A stretch of DNA of 58,025 nucleotides from Bacteroidota bacterium (GCA_016845105.1 JAERTF010000152.1:1-58025), one strand, 5' to 3'. Positions 43,681 through 52,989 are shown, numbered from the stretch's first letter. Notes: generated from the sequence alone by a model not told the origin. Numbers and translations: made by a program.

Positions 43681-44958
43681 ATGAAATTGAATTCGCCCTT
43701 GATTTATATTATTATGGTAATTAATTTGATGATAATTGCATCCTGTAATGAAAAGGACAATGAATCACCTTCTCCCTCTTTTTGCAAAATTGATTACCCA
43801 AAAAATAACCAAGAGATTGCCAAAGGTGATACAATTACCATTTCAGTTACTACAAACCTTGGCGAAAACATTATTTCTCAAATAATAGTTATAATTGATG
43901 ATACTTTGAAAAACACCATTACAGATCCTCCCTATACTTATACTTGGGTAACAAACAATGAGATTGAGGGAAACCATTCAATTATGGCAATCTGTACCGA
44001 CAATAATAATTACACTACCACAGATAAAATCGATGTATTAATTTCAGAAAATATCAAACCATTATATCCAATTTCAAACTTCTCGTACAACACAAATTGT
44101 GGAACTGCCCCAACCACCGTAAATTTTATTGATCGGTCGCTAAATAATCCAACACATTGGTATTGGGACTTTGGTGATGGCAGTTTGAGTACAATGCAAA
44201 ACCCGACTCATACTTATACTGACGATGGTTATTATTCAGTCTCTCTAATTGTCAATAATGATATTGGTTCAGACACAACAACAAAAAATAAACTCATATA
44301 TATTGGGAATGTTACTGATGGTTCTCCATGTCCGGAAACACCAATTATAACGGATGAGGATGGGAATAACTACAACACGGTTTTTATAGGAGGACAATGT
44401 TGGATGAAAGAAAATTTAAGAGTTGGTGATTTGATTCAAGGCAAATTTGAAATGAACAATGATGGGAATATCGAGAAGTATTGCTATGATAACCTTCAAT
44501 CAAATTGTGATGAATATGGTGCTCTATATCAATGGGATGAAATAATGCAATATGCATATGGTGAAAATGCTCAGGGTATATGTCCGGATGGCTGGCATAT
44601 ACCAAGCGATGATGACTGGATTCAGCTTGAAATGCATCTTGGTATATCATATAACGATGTAATTAAAACTGGTTATCGCGGCACAAATGAAGGAAGAAAA
44701 CTCAAATCTGAACAAGGATGGAATAGCAATGGAAATGGATCAAATGAAAGTAAATTTTCAGCACTTCCTGGAGGATATCACTATTCAAATGATAAAAACC
44801 TGTTTCGATATCTTCGATCAAATGGCAGTTGGTGGTCAAGTTCTAAGTTCAGCGATTCAAGAGCTTGGCGACGAGGCCTGTATGATGTAACACAAATGAT
44901 CCGGCGAAATCATCATACAAAAACGGATGCATTAAGTGTACGCTGTATTAAGGATTAA
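43681..44958 (+). CDS. PKD and FISUMP-domain lipoprotein
   Basis: The ATG at 43681 was preferred since it starts the lipoprotein signal peptide directly (lipobox MIIASC, Cys22). An ATG at 43660 adds seven residues. The 425-residue product has an Ig/PKD-like domain with CKIDYPKNNQEIAKGD, a second PKD domain with HWYWDFGDGSLSTMQNPTHTY, and a C-terminal FISUMP domain (Fibrobacter succinogenes major paralogous domain): GGQCWMKENLRVG, ICPDGWHIPSDDDW, SWWSSSKF and SVRCIKD. The function of FISUMP proteins is unknown. It is outer-surface or periplasmic and lies convergent to the amidohydrolase gene. Confidence 0.88.
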   Translation: MKLNSPLIYIIMVINLMIIASCNEKDNESPSPSFCKIDYPKNNQEIAKGDTITISVTTNLGENIISQIIVIIDDTLKNTITDPPYTYTWVTNNEIEGNHSIMAICTDNNNYTTTDKIDVLISENIKPLYPISNFSYNTNCGTAPTTVNFIDRSLNNPTHWYWDFGDGSLSTMQNPTHTYTDDGYYSVSLIVNNDIGSDTTTKNKLIYIGNVTDGSPCPETPIITDEDGNNYNTVFIGGQCWMKENLRVGDLIQGKFEMNNDGNIEKYCYDNLQSNCDEYGALYQWDEIMQYAYGENAQGICPDGWHIPSDDDWIQLEMHLGISYNDVIKTGYRGTNEGRKLKSEQGWNSNGNGSNESKFSALPGGYHYSNDKNLFRYLRSNGSWWSSSKFSDSRAWRRGLYDVTQMIRRNHHTKTDALSVRCIKD

Positions 44959-44979
44959 TACTACTACTAGAAAAGTAAT

Positions 44980-46623
44980 CTAGTTTTTACCACTTACTTT
45001 CATACCATCTACATATGTAGCCACAACCTTTAATTCTGGAATTTTTACTTCATCAACTGTGAGCAAGTCATCCTCAAGAATCACAAAATCGGCAACTTTA
45101 CCAACTTCAATACTGCCTTTAATATTTTCATCAAAACTACCTCTTGCTGGCCAAATTGTAATTGAACGCAATGCATCTTCACGACTTAATGCATTCTCCA
45201 TTTGGAAACCTCCTTCGGGCCAATCCTCTAAATCCTTACGAGCAACAGCAGCATAGAATGTTCTCAAAGGACTAATTCCTTCAATTGGAAAATCCGTACC
45301 ATTTACAATCCAGCCGTTTTGATTAAGTAGTTCCTGATAAGCATATGCATTTTTAATACGTTCTGGTCCCAGACGCTCATCTGCCCAATACATATCTGAA
45401 GTACAATGCGTTGCTTGAACTGATGGTACGATATTGTAATTTCCAAAATAGTCAATATCATCGTGGCTCACTACTTGGGCATGTTCGATACGCCAACGTT
45501 TATCATTTTTTCCCTTAAGATATTTAGCATAGGACTTGAGCATTATTCTATTTCCAGAATCACCAATCGCATGCGTGTTAACCTGATATCCTGCCCTAAA
45601 GGCCATTTCACAAATACTATCAAAATATGATTGTGCGCTTAGCTGAAGGCCATGAGTATGAGGTGCATCAGAATATGGCTCAAGTAACAATGCACCTCTT
45701 GAGCCCAATGCTCCATCAATATAAAGCTTAACTGATCTTATTGATAGTTTATCTGTTACAACCGGCCCTTGACTAAAAAAATATTCAAAATTTTCATTGT
45801 TGGGACTAAGCATTGCATAAACTCTAATATCAAGCTTGTTTTTTCGTTGTAGCTTATCGATTAATAACACTTCATCTTTATCTAAACCTGCATCCGTAAC
45901 TGAAGTCAATCCAACCTCAAAACAATCTTTTTGTGCTTTTTGAAATGCTAATGCTTTTTCTTCAAGATTAAATTCAGGAATTTTTGACCGCATTAATCTC
46001 ATTGCATTATCAATAAGTACACCTGTTAATTTACCGTCTCTTACTAACACATCACCGCCAGACACTTTGGTGTCGATGGTAACGCCTGCTCGTTTAAGTG
46101 CTTCTGAATTAGCAATTAATGCATGACCATCAATCCTTGTTAATACAACAGGATTATCTGGAAACAACTCATCTAATTTTTCATTCGAGGGAAATTCAAT
46201 ATTTTCCCAGTCATTTTGATCCCATCCCCGTGCTAATATCCATTCGCTAGGGTAACTATTATTGTGATCAGCAATTCTCTCGATAACTTCATCAAATGAC
46301 TTTGTCCCCACCAGATTAGCATATTTTGTTTTCATTATTCCATAGCCAAGGAAATGGCTATGACCATCATTAAAACCAGGATAAATATAACTACCTTTGG
46401 AATCAACAATATTATTTGATTTATAGGTACCAAGAATGTCTTCATTTGTACCAATACCAATAAATTTACCATCTTTAATGGCAATGGACTCCATAATGCT
46501 AAAAGTGCTATCTACTGTGTACACAGTAGCATTCGTTAAAATCATGTCAACTTTAGTTTTTTGCCCACAAGAAGTTAAAATGAGTACAATTAAAATGAGT
46601 AATGGGATTCTATTTATTGTCAT
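44980..46623 (-). CDS. Amidohydrolase-family lipoprotein (YtcJ-like)
   Basis: A 547-residue protein with a lipobox (LILTSC) after a short signal peptide. It has the Amidohydro_3 layout: an N-terminal composite beta-sandwich (ILTNATVYTVDSTFSIMES), the metal motif GFNDGHSHFLGYG, an internal GALGSRGALL, NTHAIGDSGNR (metal His and acid region), WRIEHAQVV, and VNGTDFPIEGISP. It is YtcJ-like, periplasmic or lipid-anchored, and probably hydrolyses an amide or imide substrate that cannot be named. It lies 63 bp from the divalent-cation/siderophore-type ABC gene on the same strand. Confidence 0.9.
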   Translation of the reverse strand: MTINRIPLLILIVLILTSCGQKTKVDMILTNATVYTVDSTFSIMESIAIKDGKFIGIGTNEDILGTYKSNNIVDSKGSYIYPGFNDGHSHFLGYGIMKTKYANLVGTKSFDEVIERIADHNNSYPSEWILARGWDQNDWENIEFPSNEKLDELFPDNPVVLTRIDGHALIANSEALKRAGVTIDTKVSGGDVLVRDGKLTGVLIDNAMRLMRSKIPEFNLEEKALAFQKAQKDCFEVGLTSVTDAGLDKDEVLLIDKLQRKNKLDIRVYAMLSPNNENFEYFFSQGPVVTDKLSIRSVKLYIDGALGSRGALLLEPYSDAPHTHGLQLSAQSYFDSICEMAFRAGYQVNTHAIGDSGNRIMLKSYAKYLKGKNDKRWRIEHAQVVSHDDIDYFGNYNIVPSVQATHCTSDMYWADERLGPERIKNAYAYQELLNQNGWIVNGTDFPIEGISPLRTFYAAVARKDLEDWPEGGFQMENALSREDALRSITIWPARGSFDENIKGSIEVGKVADFVILEDDLLTVDEVKIPELKVVATYVDGMKVSGKN

Positions 46624-46686
46624 AATAACATTTTTTTTATTACTAAATGTCGATTAACTATCTAACCTATTTTCTTACTTCAAGTT

Positions 46687-47496
46687 TCATGGATAAGATT
46701 CAAATCTTCTGGTTTCTGCATTAAAAGTTACACCCTTTCTATCAAATAGTTTATTTATCATTCCCTTTTTCATTAATACATCCGGTTTACCGTCAACAAA
46801 CATATTGTTTTTACCCAGAAGCCATAGTCTTGTTGCAAAATTTAATGCAAGTTCAGTATCATGTGTTGTCATCAATATACTCTTGTGGTACTTACTTGCA
46901 AATTCGAAGAGGAAATTCATTATAACCACCTTACCCGGAGAATCAATAAATGCTGTGGGCTCATCAAGAAATATTAACTGCGTATCCTGTGCAATTGCTC
47001 TGGCTAATAATACTTTTTGCTTTTCTCCATCGCTAAGATTTATGTAATACCTACTCTTTAACTCACTAGCTTCAAGAAGATTAAACGAATTCTCAATTTT
47101 TTCTTTATCATACTGTGTTAACTTACCCATAAATGACCCATAGGGATATCTACCAGTTCCTACGATATCATATGCTGTTAAATATCTGTCATCAATTTTA
47201 TCGGTGAGAACCATAGATATCTCTTTGGATACCTCCTTATTAGACATCTTTTTAAGATCTTTTCCATTGATATCAATAGTTCCCCGTAAGGGAGAAATAA
47301 TTCCGGATAAAGATTTCAACAATGTAGATTTACCTGCACCATTTGGTCCAAGTATTGCAATTAACTCGCCTTTCTTCACTTCACAATTTAGGTTGTTATG
47401 AAGATGCTTCTTACTTCTTTCGGAAGAAGAATACCCTGTATATAGTCCTCTTAGCTTAAGTATAACATCCTGTGAATCAATGAAACTACTACCCAT
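46687..47496 (-). CDS. ABC transporter ATP-binding protein (FecE/BtuD type)
   Basis: A 269-residue ATPase. Walker A is GPNGAGKST (50-58), the signature is NLSDGEKQKVLLARAIA (D for the usual G), Walker B is LIFLDEPTAFID, and the H-loop follows in MTTHDTELAL. It belongs to the iron-chelate/B12 importer group. The gene overlaps the permease by 8 bp, and all three subunits are on the - strand in the order binding protein, permease, ATPase. Confidence 0.93.
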   Translation of the reverse strand: MGSSFIDSQDVILKLRGLYTGYSSSERSKKHLHNNLNCEVKKGELIAILGPNGAGKSTLLKSLSGIISPLRGTIDINGKDLKKMSNKEVSKEISMVLTDKIDDRYLTAYDIVGTGRYPYGSFMGKLTQYDKEKIENSFNLLEASELKSRYYINLSDGEKQKVLLARAIAQDTQLIFLDEPTAFIDSPGKVVIMNFLFEFASKYHKSILMTTHDTELALNFATRLWLLGKNNMFVDGKPDVLMKKGMINKLFDRKGVTFNAETRRFESYP

Positions 47497-48529
47497 TACT
47501 AATCCTCCTTCCCTTTATAATTACCCATATAACAATGGGTGCTCCAACAATAGATGTTACAGCGTTTATTGGAAGAGAAGCATCATAACCAGGAAGTTTA
47601 GATACCAGGTTACAACCCAATGCCAATGCAGCACCAATTAATGCTGTGGCAGGAATTAATATGCTATGATTGGAGGTCTTGAAAAAACTACGAGCTATGT
47701 GTGGTACGGCTAATCCCAGAAATGCAATTGGACCAGTAAAAGCAGTGTCTAAAGCAATTAAAAATCCAGCTATTAATATTAGAACCGTTTGCATTATTTT
47801 CACATTAAAACCAGAGCTTATGGCATACTGTTTTCCCAATAATAAAGCATTTAACGGTTTTGAAAATATTAGTACAACAAATACAACAATTGTAGTTATT
47901 GCTAATATTGACATTGATTGAAGGTTGCTAGTTTTTGAGAAACTACCCAAACCCCAAAGGATAAAGGCATGTAAGTCTTCGGAATTGCTAAAAAACTGAA
48001 GTGTGCCAACAACGGCTGAAACAAGATACCCAATCATAATACCTATAATCAATACCGTTACAGCATTTCCAATTTTACCAGATACAAAAACTATAATTAA
48101 TAATACAATCAATGCTCCCCCAAAGGCGGCAAATACCATAGCGAGATCTCCCATAATTGCAATGGTATTACTCATAAATGAACCAGCTACTCCGCCTATT
48201 AAAACAAGCAGTGCTACCCCTAAGCTTGCTCCTGCACTAATACCAAGCACCGACGGTCCTGCAAGCGGGTTATTAAAGGTAGTTTGTAACAATAATCCGG
48301 CGATGCTTAAACCCACACCTACTGAAAGAGCAGTTATTGCCTGAGGTAACCTATACTGAACCACAATTATTTGAGCTGCGGTGGAAACTCCTCCGTTGGT
48401 AAACAATGCTGTCCAAACATCCTTCCAATCTATCGGTACGGAACCAAACCACAGGTTTACTAAAAACAACCCAACAATAACCAGAGGTAGAATTGCAAAT
48501 ATTATTGTTGTGTGTGTTCTAGATATCAT
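47489..48529 (-). CDS. ABC transporter permease (FecCD/BtuC type)
   Basis: A 346-residue integral membrane protein with about ten helices. Family marks are YRLPQAITALSVGVGLSIAGLLLQTTFNNPLAGPSVLGISAGASLG, given here only by its core LLLQTTFNNPLAGP, and the coupling region GPIAFLGLAVPHIARSF. It forms the dimeric channel of a metal-chelate importer. It sits 37 bp from the binding-protein gene and overlaps the ATPase gene. Confidence 0.93.
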   Translation of the reverse strand: MISRTHTTIIFAILPLVIVGLFLVNLWFGSVPIDWKDVWTALFTNGGVSTAAQIIVVQYRLPQAITALSVGVGLSIAGLLLQTTFNNPLAGPSVLGISAGASLGVALLVLIGGVAGSFMSNTIAIMGDLAMVFAAFGGALIVLLIIVFVSGKIGNAVTVLIIGIMIGYLVSAVVGTLQFFSNSEDLHAFILWGLGSFSKTSNLQSMSILAITTIVVFVVLIFSKPLNALLLGKQYAISSGFNVKIMQTVLILIAGFLIALDTAFTGPIAFLGLAVPHIARSFFKTSNHSILIPATALIGAALALGCNLVSKLPGYDASLPINAVTSIVGAPIVIWVIIKGRRISNG

Positions 48530-48566
48530 TAGTTATATTATTGATAATGTCTTATTTACCATATTG

Positions 48567-49721
48567 CTATTTGCAAAGATGATAATATTTTGGATTATAA
48601 TTAGGTAGTAATTTGGGATGAAATACATGAATTAAATCGGCCAATAATACATGAGGTTCAAGCGTACCAGTTTCAAAATAAGTTGATGTTTTCGAATCAC
48701 AATATATCACATTGTGATTCTTAAATGCATCAAAATACTGGTAAAAATCATTTTCTTTGGAAAGTTCATCATATGTAAAGCCATTGGGATATGTACCAAC
48801 TATCCTCCAATATTTTGCCTTTTGGGCTTTATCGTATACCACTTCCAGGTCAAGGTTTACACTGGCAGTCATTTGGTTATCTTTCCATATATACTCAGCA
48901 CCTGAATCATTAAATAATTGAGCAATATAACTGCGTCCTCCTGGAACAAACCATTGCCCACTATAATACTTATCAGAAAATACTGTGGGTTTTTTGTCTA
49001 TATCAATCGTAAGTTCCTTATAACCAAGATATTTACCTTCAATTGAATCGAATATTAGATTTGCCGTTTTAACTTCATTAAAAAACAGTGCAGTAAATTT
49101 TATCCATTCAGCCCTCCCAAGTGGATTGGTTTCCATAAAATCAAAAAATGGTATCATTGTTATCTCTGTGGCAGCAAGTGGATGACTTTGAGCCATATTA
49201 TAGGGTGAATAAAAAATAATTTTTGGATTTACGCTAAGCGTTTTTTCAAGATAGAAGTTACCGTTACTTGCCAAGTTTACAATCTTGTTATTGTTACAAA
49301 GTTCTTTTACCTCAGGGTTTTGAATGTATTCAGATTCAGATATTGCAACAACCTTGTCAAGCAACTCTAATTTACTAAATGCATTTAGTTGAGTGGCCGA
49401 AAATACTGCCACACTATCCAAGGTACTGGAATGAACAACATTTGGGCCTCTAAAATTATCAAAGCTAATTGAATCAACAATGTAATATGTTGCATATACT
49501 TCTGAAGTATTTTTAGGATTGTAGATAACAAGTTTGCTAATGGCATCAGAACTATAAATATCAAATCCGTCGGCATATTTAACTGATGAAGCAATTGGTT
49601 GTTTTACATCATTAAATACTTCATCAATCGAATGGTTCTCTTTTGTCTCAATGCATGATACAATACACTGACTAACAATCAGAATAAATATTAGAGTTTT
49701 AACTATCGACAATTGCTTCAC
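48567..49721 (-). CDS. ABC transporter substrate-binding lipoprotein (BtuF/FepB type)
   Basis: The GTG at 49721 was chosen (384 residues): it gives a compact lipoprotein signal peptide (VKQLSIVKTLIFILIVSQ, lipobox IVSC with Cys23). A longer frame from 49751 begins with a TTG that is itself part of a TACATTTG promoter box, so it is unlikely. The body is a periplasmic-binding fold of the PBP_2/helical-backbone type, with VAISESEYIQNPEV and a long middle helix. It probably binds a siderophore, haem or cobalamin; no TonB receptor is nearby. Confidence 0.87.
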   Translation of the reverse strand: MKQLSIVKTLIFILIVSQCIVSCIETKENHSIDEVFNDVKQPIASSVKYADGFDIYSSDAISKLVIYNPKNTSEVYATYYIVDSISFDNFRGPNVVHSSTLDSVAVFSATQLNAFSKLELLDKVVAISESEYIQNPEVKELCNNNKIVNLASNGNFYLEKTLSVNPKIIFYSPYNMAQSHPLAATEITMIPFFDFMETNPLGRAEWIKFTALFFNEVKTANLIFDSIEGKYLGYKELTIDIDKKPTVFSDKYYSGQWFVPGGRSYIAQLFNDSGAEYIWKDNQMTASVNLDLEVVYDKAQKAKYWRIVGTYPNGFTYDELSKENDFYQYFDAFKNHNVIYCDSKTSTYFETGTLEPHVLLADLIHVFHPKLLPNYNPKYYHLCK

Positions 49722-49748
49722 AAATACCAGTATACTTTTTTTGTAATG

Positions 49749-49756
49749 CAAATGTA
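49749..49756 (-). promoter_or_regulatory. -7 promoter box deciding the start of the substrate-binding protein
   Basis: On the - strand the sequence reads TACATTTG, a perfect TAnnTTTG. The expected transcription start, a few bases downstream near 49741, lies inside the longest open frame, supporting the internal GTG at 49721 as the real start. Confidence 0.5.
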
Positions 49757-49808
49757 GTCAATTGTTCTACTTTTTTGCATATGATTATAAACATGACATT
49801 CAAATTAT

Positions 49809-49816
49809 TATTTTTG
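49809..49816 (+). promoter_or_regulatory. -7 promoter box for the C26 amidohydrolase operon
   Basis: TATTTTTG matches TAnnTTTG and lies 25 bp before the ATG at 49842. A -33 TTG is not obvious. It probably drives the three-gene operon 49842-52863. Confidence 0.48.
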
Positions 49817-49841
49817 ACATCAATGTAAAAATATAATATCC

Positions 49842-50642
49842 ATGAGAAATCAAATACTTGCAATATTCATCACCATATTATTTAGCTCTCTATTAATTTC
49901 TTCGTGCCATAATGAAAAACAAAGAAGATTAAAAATTGCTATCTCAAAAGAGAAATCAACCAAAAGTACTACCAAGTATGCCGATTGGTTACTGCGGCAT
50001 GATAGCAATATTGATTACTACAACCTGTATCCATTGGGAATTGATTCAGCGCTTAAAACATTAAGTACATGTGATGGGCTTTTGGTTACAGGTGGAGAAG
50101 ATGTATTTCCGGGGAACTACGGTAAAATAAACGACACTTCGAGATGTGGAAGTTTTGATAGAGATAGAGATAGCCTTGAGTTTGCATTAATTAATATGGC
50201 AATTGATGATGGAATTCCGCTATTTGGTGTTTGCAGAGGTGAACAAATAATAAACATTTATAGAGGAGGTACTCTTTACATTGATATTCCTACTGATTAT
50301 GATTCAACGGTAGCGCATCGTCAACCTAATTGGGGAATAGGATATCACCCTGTTCGTTTGGTTAAGAATACACTACTTCAAAAAATTTGTGGTAATACAA
50401 GGCAAGGCGATGTTGTAAGCAACCATCATCAGGGAATCGAGATACTTGGTAATGGTCTAATGATTTCTTCGTATTCATCCGATAACCTTCCCGAATCAAT
50501 TGAATGGATCGATACAACAGCTCACCCCTATTTGATGGCCGTGCAATGGCATCCCGAGGCAATGGATACTCTTGATCCTCTTTCTGCTCCGCTTGCAATA
50601 AAATTTCTTCAGGAAGCAGCTGAATACTCAGAAAAAGAATAG
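49842..50642 (+). CDS. Lipoprotein glutamine amidotransferase-like hydrolase (peptidase C26)
   Basis: A 266-residue protein with a lipobox LLISSC (Cys22), so it is exported and lipid-anchored. It is a class I glutamine amidotransferase fold: LLVTGGEDVFPGNYG, the nucleophile C131 in FGVCRGEQ, and the His of the triad in QWHPEAMD. The family (gamma-Glu-GABA hydrolase, gamma-glutamyl hydrolase) cleaves gamma-glutamyl bonds. Export is unusual, because characterised C26 members of this length are cytoplasmic. It lies 2 bp before the SDR gene. Confidence 0.87.
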   Translation: MRNQILAIFITILFSSLLISSCHNEKQRRLKIAISKEKSTKSTTKYADWLLRHDSNIDYYNLYPLGIDSALKTLSTCDGLLVTGGEDVFPGNYGKINDTSRCGSFDRDRDSLEFALINMAIDDGIPLFGVCRGEQIINIYRGGTLYIDIPTDYDSTVAHRQPNWGIGYHPVRLVKNTLLQKICGNTRQGDVVSNHHQGIEILGNGLMISSYSSDNLPESIEWIDTTAHPYLMAVQWHPEAMDTLDPLSAPLAIKFLQEAAEYSEKE

Positions 50643-50644
50643 TA

Positions 50645-51571
50645 ATGTCAAAGTCAATATTAATAACTGGAAGTTCTGGTTTTGTATGTAAACATCTTAT
50701 AAACAGATTATTAAAACTACCTGAGCTTAATATTATTGCTACCTATAGGGAAATTAAAGGTGATTATAAGGAAAATCCCAGATTAACATTTGAAAAGGCA
50801 GACTTGCATAATCCATCATCTTTTGAAAACATCTTTCGAAAACACCGCCCTAATTTTGTAGTTCATTTGGCTGCAATGGCCCGGGTTAGGGATGGCGAAA
50901 ATGAACCAGCTAAGGTTTTAAAAGCAAACTATATAGGCACATTGTCATTGATAAAAATGGCCATTAAGTACAAAGTTTGTTCAGTGATCACAACTTCATC
51001 AAACCTTGCACAAGATCCTGTATCAGTTGTGGGAATGGGTAAATACTTAATTGAACAGGATTGTCAAAACCTCGATACCTATTCAACGAAAGTTATCAAC
51101 TTCCGTATGCCAAATGTAATTGACAGTAACGGGGCTGTAACATTAATTTTTAAGCGCCAGATCGAGAACAACCAATCAATTACAATTACTCATCCTGATA
51201 TGAGCAGAATGTTTATCACAGGAGAAAAAGCATCATCATGGCTTGAATATTTGCTTTATAACGGAGAAGATAAAGGAGTATACGTCTCTTACGATCCTCC
51301 GACTAAGATAACTGATCTGGCAAAAAACATGATTGACAAATCAGGCAAAAAAATTGATATTAAATTTATCGGCATTAAGCCCGGAGAAAAACTAGTTGAA
51401 AAATGCTTTCTTGAAAATGATGTTAAACCCACCGAAATAAAGGGTTTGGGCAAAATAAAAAACTATCGTTACAATAAAACACAAGTTGTTAAGGTTATTG
51501 ACAAGCTACTTGATATTGAATCTATAAGTAATTTTGATGATATTCAAAGTATCTTTGCAGACCACTTATAA
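50645..51571 (+). CDS. Extended SDR of FlaA1/CapD type with altered catalytic residues
   Basis: A 308-residue NAD(P)-binding protein. The glycine motif is G9-S-S-G12-F-V-C15, with Cys replacing the third Gly. TTSSN (116-120) supplies the Ser; the YxxxK position reads V129-G-M-G-K133, so the catalytic Tyr is Val. The C-terminal part (TLIFKRQIENNQSITITHPDMSRMFIT and KPGEKLVEK) matches nucleotide-sugar 4,6-dehydratase/epimerase enzymes of the CapD/FlaA1 group, where Met at that position is known in WbpM. It may act on UDP-sugars or be a catalytically weakened relative. It lies 2 bp after the C26 gene. Confidence 0.83.
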   Translation: MSKSILITGSSGFVCKHLINRLLKLPELNIIATYREIKGDYKENPRLTFEKADLHNPSSFENIFRKHRPNFVVHLAAMARVRDGENEPAKVLKANYIGTLSLIKMAIKYKVCSVITTSSNLAQDPVSVVGMGKYLIEQDCQNLDTYSTKVINFRMPNVIDSNGAVTLIFKRQIENNQSITITHPDMSRMFITGEKASSWLEYLLYNGEDKGVYVSYDPPTKITDLAKNMIDKSGKKIDIKFIGIKPGEKLVEKCFLENDVKPTEIKGLGKIKNYRYNKTQVVKVIDKLLDIESISNFDDIQSIFADHL

Positions 51572-51594
51572 AAGTTTAGATAATCACAGTTGAA

Positions 51595-52863
51595 ATGAAA
51601 TACTCAAAATATATACTTCTTTTACTAATATTTACTTTATCAATAAACCTTAAAGGGGCATGGTTATTAATACCAATGGATGAAGGACAGAAAAATCATC
51701 TGAAGGCTTATGGTGTTGCTTTTTGGGTACTTGAGCAAGGAGTTGAAATTGAGTGGTTATTGAATTACCGAGGTGGCAGTTATTTAATGAAGTACCATGA
51801 ATTATTTGAGAACGAATGCATAATTAGAGGTGTTACCTCACAGGTAATTACCGATGTACAGGCCTCATCCATAAAACATCAAATACTTGAGCCAGATGTA
51901 AATATGGATATTATTGAATTGCAGAAAGTCCCCAGAATTGCCGTTTATTCTCCAAAAAACAAACAGCCTTGGGATGATGCAGTTACTCTTGCCCTAACCT
52001 ATGCCGAAATACCATATGATGTGGTATATGACCATGAAGTGATGAGCGGTATGTTGCCAACCTACGACTGGTTGCATCTTCACCATGAAGATTTTACGGG
52101 ACAATATGGGAAGTTTTGGGCGCATTATCGTAGCTATCCATGGTACAAAGAAGATGTCGCTTCGAATGAGAAGATAGCCAAAGAACTTGGTTTTAAAAAA
52201 GTTAGTGAGCTTAAATTAGCTGTAACAAAAAAGATTCGCGACTTTGTTTTGGGTGGTGGGTATTTATTTGCCATGTGTTCTGCAACCGACAGTTACGATG
52301 TTGCCCTATCAGCGGCCCATATTGATATATGTGATGTAATGTTTGATGGAGACCCCATGGATCCCAATGCACAAACGAAGTTAGATTATGATAACTGCAT
52401 GGTATTTAAAGATTTTACAATAGTTAAAAATCCTACCAAATACGAAATATCAAACATTGATGTTACCGAAACACGACCGAGATCAATAAGAGAGAATAAC
52501 GACTTTTTCATGCTCTTCGATTTCTCGGCAAAATGGGATCATATACCTACAATACTCTGCCAGAATCATGAAAGGTTAATCAAAGGATTTATGGGGCAAA
52601 CTACTGCCTTTAATAAAGACCTCATCCAATCAAGTGTTGTTATAATGGGCGAAAACAAGGCAGCCAATGAAGCCAGATATATTCATGGTGAATTTGGTAA
52701 AGGCTTTTGGACATTTTATGGTGGTCACGATCCCGAAGATTATCAGCATCGAATTGGTGATCCACAAACTGATCTTAATCTACATCCAAATTCTCCGGGT
52801 TACAGGTTAATTCTTAATAATGTTCTATTTCCTGCTGCTAAGAAAAAAAAGAGGAAAACCTAA
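51595..52863 (+). CDS. Secreted protein of unknown function (often labelled asparagine synthetase B)
   Basis: A 422-residue protein with a signal peptide (MKYSKYILLLLIFTLSINLKG). The core has alternating strands and helices typical of a class I glutamine amidotransferase-like or ThuA-like flavodoxin fold: RIAVYSPKNKQPWDDAVTLAL, GMLPTYDWLHLHHEDFTGQYG, GGGYLFAMCSATDSYD with a Cys in the nucleophile-elbow position, and a final FWTFYGGHDPEDYQHRIGDP. No N-terminal Cys2 glutaminase or PPi-loop of real asparagine synthetase is present. It ends with a basic tail (KKKKRKT). It is the third gene of the C26/SDR operon. Confidence 0.7.
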   Translation: MKYSKYILLLLIFTLSINLKGAWLLIPMDEGQKNHLKAYGVAFWVLEQGVEIEWLLNYRGGSYLMKYHELFENECIIRGVTSQVITDVQASSIKHQILEPDVNMDIIELQKVPRIAVYSPKNKQPWDDAVTLALTYAEIPYDVVYDHEVMSGMLPTYDWLHLHHEDFTGQYGKFWAHYRSYPWYKEDVASNEKIAKELGFKKVSELKLAVTKKIRDFVLGGGYLFAMCSATDSYDVALSAAHIDICDVMFDGDPMDPNAQTKLDYDNCMVFKDFTIVKNPTKYEISNIDVTETRPRSIRENNDFFMLFDFSAKWDHIPTILCQNHERLIKGFMGQTTAFNKDLIQSSVVIMGENKAANEARYIHGEFGKGFWTFYGGHDPEDYQHRIGDPQTDLNLHPNSPGYRLILNNVLFPAAKKKKRKT

Positions 52864-52880
52864 GAAATAGGCTGGTATCG

Positions 52881-52919
52881 ACTAATCGGGTTGTTGAGTT
52901 TTATAGCAACAAGATTAGT
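52881..52919. other. Long stem-loop after the secreted-protein gene
   Basis: ACTAATC (52881-52887) and TTGTTG (52891-52896) pair with CAACAA (52907-52912) and GATTAGT (52913-52919), with a 3-base bulge and a 10-base loop. No T run follows, so it is a weak terminator candidate or an mRNA-stabilising end. It lies 18 bp after the stop at 52863. Confidence 0.5.
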
Positions 52920-52989
52920 ACATGGTTCATTTGCACATATCATCTATTAATAATAACTTGCGGCATGAACTAACCCAACTTTAACTGAG

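Noticed and set aside
51595..52863. True asparagine synthetase B
   Set aside because: The protein is exported and has neither the N-terminal nucleophile Cys nor the ATP-pyrophosphatase loop.
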